Source: Anaerolineales bacterium
GTDB taxonomy: Bacteria; Chloroflexota; Anaerolineae; Anaerolineales; Villigracilaceae
Direction: 5' to 3'
Length of the DNA stretch: 44,243 nt
NCBI GenBank assembly: GCA_020847435.1
Contig: JADLBX010000062.1
Coordinates: 1 to 44,243 of the forward strand
Numbering within the stretch: position 1 is the first letter of the stretch; the number at the start of each line of letters is the position of its first letter. A program made the translations under genes and the position numbers. The notes under the pieces were generated by a model. The model made no database searches, was not told the DNA's origin, and saw only the letters and a list, made by a program, of their open reading frames with translations. Positions 39,432-44,243 of this stretch are shown here, piece after piece.

Positions 39432-39704
39432 TTACCCTTTGCGAGAGGCTTCGATGTCCGTGGCAATTTCTTCGTCGCTGAATGAACCGTTGAGTTGGGC
39501 AAGTCGATTCCAAACCTGATCAAAGCGAGCAAGGACTTCGTTTTCCTGCATCTGTTGATACCGCTGGTAATCTTCATAGGGAATAAGCGCCGCTTCGGGT
39601 CGCGAGCCGCGCGTCAACACAAGGGAATTGCGCTTGCAAACCACATCCTCAAAGAAAAAACGAAACTGCCGCTGGAGTTCGGTAACGCCGATAATTTTCT
39701 GCAT
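39432..39704 (-). CDS. Orphan Phd/YefM-family antitoxin
   Basis: A 90-residue protein. The N-terminal Phd/YefM fold is shown by MQKIIGVTELQRQFRFFFED and NSLVLTRGSRPEAALIPYED. The C-terminal helical tail (about 45-90) would bind a toxin. No RelE/Doc/PIN toxin is encoded next to it: the downstream 78 nt hold only a repeat. It may regulate its own gene, act in trans, or be a remnant. Confidence 0.82.
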   Translation of the reverse strand: MQKIIGVTELQRQFRFFFEDVVCKRNSLVLTRGSRPEAALIPYEDYQRYQQMQENEVLARFDQVWNRLAQLNGSFSDEEIATDIEASRKG

Positions 39705-39750
39705 TTCAAACCCTTTCTACATCTTTGAATATGTATTCTAGCGCACACCG

Positions 39751-40824
39751 TCAATATCGGATATTCTGCCCAAATCCCTTTTCTGCCAAAACCTTCCCAT
39801 CCTCGAATGCGACTTTTCCTCGCAGGAAAACCCGCTTCACGCGCCCTTTGACCTGCCACCCCTCGAAGGGAGTCCAGCCGCAACGTGAGAATTGGTCCGC
39901 CGCTTTGATCTCGTATTCGGCGGTCTCGTCCACTTCGACCCATGTTTCGGGTTGTTCGGGGAGGCGGAAGATTTTTCTTGGATTGATAACTGACTTCTGA
40001 ACAATATCGTCCACGGTCAATCGTCCATCGTCAACGGCGGTGAGTAATAGCGGAAGCAGTGTTTCCAACCCAGGGAATCCAGGCGGGGGATTCTCCGAGT
40101 CTTTTTCTGCGAGGGTGTGAGGGGCGTGGTCGGTGGCGAAGCAGTCGATGACGTCCATGTTTTGCCAGAGGGCTTCGACATCTGCTTTCGTGGCGAGGCG
40201 GGGGCGGACTTCCATTCGACCCCCTCCCTGCCCTCCCCCAATTCCTTCGGAATTGGGGGAGGGAGAAGTAAGGAATAAATGATGCGGACAGACTTCGCAT
40301 GTCACTTGGATGCCGCGTTCTTTGGCGGCTTTGATGAGGAGGATCTCTTCTTTCAATGAGACGTGGGCAATGTGAACGGGACGGTCGTAGATTGCGGCGA
40401 ATAAAATTCCTGCCGCCATGGTGCGTGATTCGGAGTGGAGGACGATGGGCATATCTTTCGGGAAGTTGATGAAGTGCGGAGCCCACAAGGTCATGTCGTC
40501 GAGGCGGAGTTCGCCGAAGGTGGAGTCGAGATACATTTTCAAGCCTGCGGATTTGTCCGCAAGCGAGGCGACGATCTCTGCATTGTCGGGTCCTGCGCCG
40601 AGAAATTGAGCATAGTCGCAGCGCGTTTTTTGTTTGGCGGCATCGAGGGCGAGTGTGAGAGTCGCTTCGTCGAAGATGGGCGGTTTGGTGTTGGGCATGG
40701 CGAGGATCATCGTCACGCCGCCAGCGAGGGCGGCTTGGGTGACGGTGTCCCAATCTTCTTTGTGGGTCTGCCCAGGTTCACGCACGTGGACGTGAGGGTC
40801 AATTAAGCCAGGGAGTTTGAGCAT
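39751..40824 (-). CDS. pyrC: Dihydroorotase
   Basis: A 357-residue CAD-like dihydroorotase. PGLIDPHVHVREPG gives the metal HxH and substrate Arg. AHVSLKEE and CEVCPHHLFL give the next His ligands, and CFATDHAPHT the catalytic Asp. The K of the usual carboxylated-Lys site is not obvious: the region reads PGQTHKEDWDTVT, where K22 is probable. After CPHHLFLTS an extra stretch of about 15 Gly/Ser/Pro-rich residues is encoded by a perfect palindrome (40231-40263) before MEVRPRLATKAD. The frame is kept. Confidence 0.92.
   Translation of the reverse strand: MLKLPGLIDPHVHVREPGQTHKEDWDTVTQAALAGGVTMILAMPNTKPPIFDEATLTLALDAAKQKTRCDYAQFLGAGPDNAEIVASLADKSAGLKMYLDSTFGELRLDDMTLWAPHFINFPKDMPIVLHSESRTMAAGILFAAIYDRPVHIAHVSLKEEILLIKAAKERGIQVTCEVCPHHLFLTSPSPNSEGIGGGQGGGRMEVRPRLATKADVEALWQNMDVIDCFATDHAPHTLAEKDSENPPPGFPGLETLLPLLLTAVDDGRLTVDDIVQKSVINPRKIFRLPEQPETWVEVDETAEYEIKAADQFSRCGWTPFEGWQVKGRVKRVFLRGKVAFEDGKVLAEKGFGQNIRY
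40231..40263. repeat. Perfect palindrome inserted in pyrC
   Basis: CCCTCCCCCAATTCC (40231-40245), TTC loop, GGAATTGGGGGAGGG (40249-40263): 15-bp perfect arms. It encodes the SPNSEGIGGGQG segment, which is absent from the usual dihydroorotase pattern. Confidence 0.8.
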
Positions 40825-40835
40825 GACTTAGCCTG

Positions 40836-40864
40836 TTGCCAAAAGGCACACAAAAGATTACAAT
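40836..40864 (+). promoter_or_regulatory. Promoter of the leaderless brnT-like operon
   Basis: -35 TTGCCA (40836-40841), 17-bp spacer, -10 TACAAT (40859-40864), then 6 nt to the GTG at 40871. This is the best-supported leaderless start in the window. Confidence 0.6.
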
Positions 40865-40870
40865 CGGTGA

Positions 40871-41152
40871 GTGAAATATTTTTCATGGAATGAAGAAAAG
40901 AATGAAATCCTAAAGGCTGAGCGCAATCTTTCCTTTGAGGAAGTTGTCTTTTATATCGACTCGGGATTTCTGCTCGATGTGCTGGAGCATCCCAACCAGG
41001 AAAAGTATAAAGGACAAAAGATATTTGTCGTGCAGATGGAAGAATATGTTTATCTTGTTCCATTTGTTGAGAGTGATAACGAAATATTTTTGAAAACAAT
41101 AATTCCGAGCCGAAAAGCGACAAAGAAGTATTTGAAAGGAAGCGAAGAATGA
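40871..41152 (+). CDS. brnT: BrnT-family toxin
   Basis: A 93-residue protein (GTG start) of the BrnT/DUF497 family, RelE-fold ribonuclease toxins. Diagnostic segments: FSWNEEKNEILKAERNLSFE at the start, YKGQKIFVVQMEEYVYLVPF in the middle, and LKTIIPSRKATKKYLKG at the end. It is followed by the antitoxin gene with a 4-bp ATGA overlap, the toxin-first order usual for brnTA. Confidence 0.85.
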   Translation: MKYFSWNEEKNEILKAERNLSFEEVVFYIDSGFLLDVLEHPNQEKYKGQKIFVVQMEEYVYLVPFVESDNEIFLKTIIPSRKATKKYLKGSEE

Positions 41153-41424
41153 CATCTCTAAAACTTGGGCAGGATGAACTCGAACTGCTTGCTTCGTATG
41201 AGCAGGACGAGTGGAAGTCTGCAAAAAGTGTGAAAGAGCAAAAAGAGAAATACCGAGCGTATGCGCGCGCCACATTCAAAAAGGATAAGCGCGTCAACAT
41301 TCGCATCTCTTCAAAGGACTTGACGAGTTTGCAAAAACGCGCCATTCGTGAGGGCGTTCCTTATCAAACGTTGATCGCTAGCGTGTTGCATAAGTATGCG
41401 AGCGGAGGGTTTGTTGAGAAATAG
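41149..41424 (+). CDS. brnA: CopG/BrnA-like antitoxin
   Basis: A 91-residue protein. The charged N-terminal helix (LGQDELELLASYEQDEWKSA) probably binds the toxin. The C-terminal RVNIRISSKDLTSLQKRAIR and GVPYQTLIASVLHKYASG form a ribbon-helix-helix DNA-binding unit. Placement directly after the toxin, with overlapping start and stop, supports the pairing and autorepression. Confidence 0.83.
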   Translation: MTSLKLGQDELELLASYEQDEWKSAKSVKEQKEKYRAYARATFKKDKRVNIRISSKDLTSLQKRAIREGVPYQTLIASVLHKYASGGFVEK

Positions 41425-41431
41425 GCTCATT

Positions 41432-41505
41432 AAACCCTCACCCCTAGCCCTCTCCCCGCTTCGACTTCGCTGTCGCTCCGCTCAACGCGAGCGGGAGAGT
41501 GGGAG
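41432..41505. repeat. CCCTCACCCCTAGCCCTCTCC intergenic element
   Basis: A C-rich left part (CCCTCACCCCTAGCCCTCTC) and a right part (GCGAGCGGGAGAGTGGGAG) can pair imperfectly. The text is similar to 18428-18486 and to the palindrome in pyrC, pointing to one dispersed family. Confidence 0.5.
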
Positions 41506-41518
41506 TCTTGCGGATAAA

Positions 41519-41546
41519 AAAAGAGAGCCGATGATGGCTCTCTTTT
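41519..41546. terminator. Bidirectional terminator after the brnTA-like operon
   Basis: AAAAGAGAGCC, GATGAT loop, GGCTCTCTTTT: perfect 11-bp arms with A-run and T-run flanks. Confidence 0.8.
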
Positions 41547-41658
41547 GAATGGGGAAGAAAAGGTTGAGGAAACTGAATCAGGTTCAACGTCGGGAATGAA
41601 GCGGTTGGTCATTTCGGCGTGATTCTATGCGGGCGGGGGAATCTGTCAAGAGGCGGTG

Positions 41659-41664
41659 TATAAT
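41659..41664 (+). promoter_or_regulatory. -10 box (TATAAT) of icd
   Basis: TATAAT is followed by a 34-nt leader with AGAGGAAAGC before the ATG at 41699. No clear -35 was found. Confidence 0.45.
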
Positions 41665-41698
41665 CCAGCCGATATTTTTCAAAACAAAAGAGGAAAGC

Positions 41699-43240
41699 AT
41701 GACATATCAGAACGTAAAAGTCCCCGCGGGCGGGGCGAAGGTGACGATCCAAAATGGAAAGTTGAATGTGCCCGACAATCCGATCCTGCCATTTGTGGAA
41801 GGCGACGGCACGGGGCGCGACATCTGGCGGGCGGCACAGCGTGTGTTCGACGCGGCGGTGGAGAAGGCGTACGGCGGCAAACGCAAAATCCATTGGATGG
41901 AAGTGTACGCGGGCGAGAAATCGTACAAGATGTTTCAATCGTGGCTGCCCGACGAAACCGTGGAAGCCTTCACCGAATTTTTGGTTGGGATTAAAGGACC
42001 GCTCACGACGCCCATCGGAGGCGGCATCCGATCTTTGAATGTCGCCCTGCGGAAATTGCTCGACCTGTACGTGTGCCTGCGACCTGTGCGGTATTTCAAC
42101 GGCGTGCCTTCACCTGTGAAGACTCCTGAAAAAGTGAACATGGTCATCTTCCGAGAAAACACGGAGGATATTTACGCGGGCATCGAGTTCGCCAACGGGA
42201 CGGAGGACAACGCGAAGTTCAAGGCGCTGTTGAAAGAGAATTTCCCGAAGGAGTATGGCAAGATCCGCTTCCCCGATTCGAGCGGAATTGGATTCAAACC
42301 CGTTTCGGTCGAAGGGACGGAGCGACTCGTGCGCGCCGCGATCGAGTATGCCCTGCTGTACAAACGCCGCAGTATCAACTTCGTGCATAAGGGCAACATC
42401 ATGAAGTTCACCGAAGGCGCATTCAAAGATTGGGCGTATGACCTTGCCAAGCGCGAGTATCGCAACGACGTGGTCGCCGAACGCGAGACGTGGATCTTCA
42501 ACAACAAGGAAAGTAACTCCGATCTTTCGGTGGAAGACAACGCCAAAATTGTTGACCCAGGTTTCAACATGATGTCGCCCGCGCAACAAGCGGAGATCAA
42601 AGAGGAAGTGGAAGACGCGCTCAAGTTATGGGAGACGCACGGCGACGGCAAATGGAAGTCTAAATTGCTGTTGAAAGATTCGATCGCCGATGTGACGTTG
42701 CAACACGTGCTGATGCGTCCGCAAGATTTCGACTTGATCGCCACGATGAACTTAAACGGCGATTACATCTCCGACGCGCTCGCCGCGCAGGTGGGCGGGA
42801 TTGGCATTGCCCCAGGCGCGAACATCAACTATGCAACGGGTCACGCCATCTTCGAGGCGACTCACGGCACCGCGCCGAAATACGCCGACCTGGATAAGGT
42901 GAACCCTGGCTCGGTCATTCTTTCGGGCGAAATGATGCTCCGTTACATGGGCTGGACCGAAGCCGCCGATTTGATCGTCAAAGGCATGGAAGGCGCCATC
43001 CTTGCAAAGACCGTCACGTTCGATTTTGCCCGCCACATGAGCGACGCCAAGGAAGTGAAATGTTCCGAGTTCGGCGATGCGGTCATCAAGTGGATGGATA
43101 AGACGCCGAAGGCGTTGAAGGTTGAAAGTCGAAAGTCGAAGGTCAAGAGCAATAAGGTCGCCAAGAAGAAAGTTGTCAAGAAGAAGCCTGTTAAGAAAAC
43201 GTTGGCGAAGAAAACGACAAAGAAAAAGTCGAAGAGGTAG
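41699..43240 (+). CDS. icd: Isocitrate dehydrogenase with lysine-rich tail
   Basis: A 513-residue TCA-cycle enzyme (isocitrate to 2-oxoglutarate). Motifs: [35 protein letters not shown] with the substrate Ser/Arg, [50 protein letters not shown] with catalytic Asp residues, and [16 protein letters not shown]. It is closest to the NADP-type E. coli group but longer. The last about 45 residues (from [20 protein letters not shown]) form a Lys-rich tail. Its first part is encoded by a dispersed GAAAGTCGAAAGTCGAA repeat. The Met at 41699 has a ribosome binding site; the earlier opening at 41627 does not. Confidence 0.94.
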   Translation: MTYQNVKVPAGGAKVTIQNGKLNVPDNPILPFVEGDGTGRDIWRAAQRVFDAAVEKAYGGKRKIHWMEVYAGEKSYKMFQSWLPDETVEAFTEFLVGIKGPLTTPIGGGIRSLNVALRKLLDLYVCLRPVRYFNGVPSPVKTPEKVNMVIFRENTEDIYAGIEFANGTEDNAKFKALLKENFPKEYGKIRFPDSSGIGFKPVSVEGTERLVRAAIEYALLYKRRSINFVHKGNIMKFTEGAFKDWAYDLAKREYRNDVVAERETWIFNNKESNSDLSVEDNAKIVDPGFNMMSPAQQAEIKEEVEDALKLWETHGDGKWKSKLLLKDSIADVTLQHVLMRPQDFDLIATMNLNGDYISDALAAQVGGIGIAPGANINYATGHAIFEATHGTAPKYADLDKVNPGSVILSGEMMLRYMGWTEAADLIVKGMEGAILAKTVTFDFARHMSDAKEVKCSEFGDAVIKWMDKTPKALKVESRKSKVKSNKVAKKKVVKKKPVKKTLAKKTTKKKSKR

Positions 43241-43245
43241 AAATG

Positions 43246-43277
43246 AAAAGTCGGGACTGGAAGGTCCCGACTTTTTT
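43246..43277. terminator. Convergent terminator between icd and the FKBP gene
   Basis: AAAAGTCGGGAC, TGGAAG loop, GTCCCGACTTTT followed by TT: perfect 12-bp arms suited to termination on both strands. The minus-strand gene ends inside it. Confidence 0.85.
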
Positions 43278-43611
43278 ACTTCACATCCACCAATTCCACA
43301 TCGAAGATCAGAGTTGCGTTCGGCGGGATGACGCCGCCTGCGCCGCGCTCGCCGTAGGCAAGCTCGGGCGGGATGATGAGTTGCGCCTTGCCGCCGACCT
43401 TCATCAGCGCGATGCCCTCGTCCCAGCCTTTGATGACGCGTCCCGCGCCGAGCGGAAACGTGATCGGTTCGCCGCGTGAGACGGAACTGTCGAACACGTT
43501 TCCATCTTGAAGTTTGCCTGTGTAATGCACGCTGACCGTCTTCCCCGCTTCGGCTTGCGCGCCCGCGCCTGCTTCCACTTCGATGTATTCCAATCCGCTT
43601 GAGGTTTTCAT
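43276..43611 (-). CDS. FKBP-type peptidyl-prolyl cis-trans isomerase
   Basis: A 111-residue single-domain FKBP. Family signature: [20 protein letters not shown], then [40 protein letters not shown] and [18 protein letters not shown]. The aromatic pocket residues Tyr, Phe, Asp and Trp are in place. No signal peptide, so it is cytoplasmic. GGAGAC lies 5 nt before the ATG. Divergent from sdhC. Confidence 0.93.
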   Translation of the reverse strand: MKTSSGLEYIEVEAGAGAQAEAGKTVSVHYTGKLQDGNVFDSSVSRGEPITFPLGAGRVIKGWDEGIALMKVGGKAQLIIPPELAYGERGAGGVIPPNATLIFDVELVDVK

Positions 43612-43736
43612 GGCGTCTCCAATAAAAATTTATTGGGCAATTGTACCCGCTGTTTACAAAGAGCCTGCATCCGTTTTGAATTTTTCCCGTCGAGGTGTAC
43701 AATAGCCCCGTTTGAAAATTCGAATGGAGGTTTTCA

Positions 43737-44099
43737 ATGGGATTGAATCGAAACATCAGCCTTTCGTCAGCGCTGGGATATAAAGGGCAGGGAACGTATC
43801 TCGCTTACATCCTGCATCGCATCGGGGGAAGCGCGTTATTTATTTTCTTCACCGTATATGTCTTGTCCCTGGCGGGCGTGTCTGCCATGCAGGCATTGAT
43901 GAGTAACTGGGTTTTCCAGATCGTCTTCCTGATCTTCGGTCTGTTCCACGCCCTTAACGGATTACGCATCACCCTGATGGACCTGCGTCCGCGCTGGTTC
44001 GAGCATATCAATCAGGCGTTGACGGTTCAAATTGTGATCTATCTCCTGCTGGCAGGGTGGGCTATTTTTACAATTCTGCGGAACGCGTTCGGAGGTTGA
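43737..44099 (+). CDS. sdhC: Succinate dehydrogenase cytochrome b subunit
   Basis: A 120-residue three-helix membrane anchor. LAYILHRIGGSALFIFFTVY (helix 1, with the His-Arg motif of the quinone site), VFQIVFLIFGLFHALNGLRI (helix 2, with the haem-ligand-type His and HxxNGLR) and VQIVIYLLLAGWAIFTIL (helix 3). It anchors SdhAB and passes electrons to quinone. GGAGG precedes the ATG. A TGTACAAT -10 lies at about 43699. Followed at once by sdhD. Confidence 0.9.
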   Translation: MGLNRNISLSSALGYKGQGTYLAYILHRIGGSALFIFFTVYVLSLAGVSAMQALMSNWVFQIVFLIFGLFHALNGLRITLMDLRPRWFEHINQALTVQIVIYLLLAGWAIFTILRNAFGG

Positions 44100-44100
44100 C

Positions 44101-44243
44101 ATGGCGACGAGAACTCTTCCACTTTCAAAGCGCGGGTTTAACTTTGAAACCACCATGTGGATCTTCACGCGCTTCACCGTGATCGTGATGTATTTGCTGA
44201 TCCTTGCAGGCATCGTCGGCGGACTGATCGTCAGCGCGCAGAC
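44101..44243 (+). CDS. sdhD: Succinate dehydrogenase hydrophobic anchor subunit, partial
   Basis: The open frame from ATG 44101 continues to the window edge (47 codons seen). It reads MATRTLPLSKRGFNFETTMW then IFTRFTVIVMYLLILAGIVG. The basic leader, MW-IFTRFT and first helix resemble SdhD, and it begins 1 nt after the sdhC stop. SdhA and SdhB are expected further on but lie outside the window. Confidence 0.75.
   Translation, partial: MATRTLPLSKRGFNFETTMWIFTRFTVIVMYLLILAGIVGGLIVSAQ

Noticed and set aside
41430..41612. A 60-residue minus-strand frame between the BrnT operon and icd
   Set aside because: It runs through a terminator hairpin and a dispersed repeat, has no recognisable ribosome binding site and resembles no family.

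Overview
The window is one contiguous piece of bacterial chromosome. Housekeeping parts are moderately GC-rich, and one AT-rich block at about 7.1-12.75 kb looks acquired. Gene content fits a member of the Chloroflexota, most likely an Anaerolineae-type organism: an R3H/AAA ATPase, a long PyrF, PdxS/PdxT, a Thr/Pro-linked lipoprotein, a Ser/Thr kinase joined to a beta-propeller, and an Icd with a lysine-rich tail. This placement is inferred from gene content, not from a marker-gene tree. No rRNA, tRNA or CRISPR array was seen.

Layout. 0-4.6 kb: FmdB-type zinc ribbon, a membrane protein, a DinB-like protein, peptidase E, methionine aminopeptidase, a MazF-type toxin with its antitoxin, and thymidylate kinase. 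4.7-7.1 kb: two divergent toxin-antitoxin units, AbiEi/AbiEii (minus) and VapB/VapC (plus). 7.1-12.75 kb: a defence or DNA-modification operon continuous with vapBC, made of a GHKL (MutL/MORC-like) ATPase, two unrecognised proteins, a C5-cytosine methyltransferase with its own palindromic promoter, a small gene with an in-frame TGA, and a Vsr-type endonuclease. 12.8-18.3 kb (minus): R3H/AAA ATPase, an HTH-GHKL-STAS-like regulator behind three promoter iterons, a GNAT-like protein, pdxT and pdxS. 18.5-23.3 kb (plus): YtrA-like GntR regulator, slipin, SdpI-like protein, a near-perfect parS palindrome, a DUF4177-like protein, a YhfC-like membrane protein and a GT-C glycosyltransferase. 23.4-31.99 kb: dnaN, oligoendopeptidase F, a rhodanese lipoprotein whose catalytic Cys codon is TGA, a VOC protein, a cupin, glutamate dehydrogenase, a small acidic protein and the Ser/Thr kinase. 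32-40.8 kb (mostly minus): pyrD, pyrE, pyrF, pyrB and pyrC, interleaved with DinB, YdeI-like, MNT/HEPN, Nudix, Nif3-like and Phd genes. 40.9-44.2 kb: BrnT/antitoxin, icd, an FKBP isomerase, sdhC and the start of sdhD.

How the genes work together. The pyr genes cover de novo UMP synthesis except carbamoyl-phosphate synthetase. pdxS/pdxT make pyridoxal phosphate. icd, gdhA and sdhCD belong to the TCA cycle and 2-oxoglutarate/glutamate metabolism. Five complete toxin-antitoxin modules and one orphan antitoxin lie in 44 kb.

Three features stand out. (1) A candidate selenocysteine rhodanese at 26512-26988, with TGA exactly at the catalytic-Cys position and a stem-loop right behind it. (2) The vapBC-GHKL-ORF-ORF-methyltransferase-Vsr operon, a candidate poorly described system. 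(3) A chromosome full of short palindromic or low-complexity repeats, several of which sit in frame inside pyrC, pyrD, pyrF, a VOC gene and the icd tail. Several genes also show a -10 hexamer 6-7 nt before the start codon, which implies leaderless transcripts.
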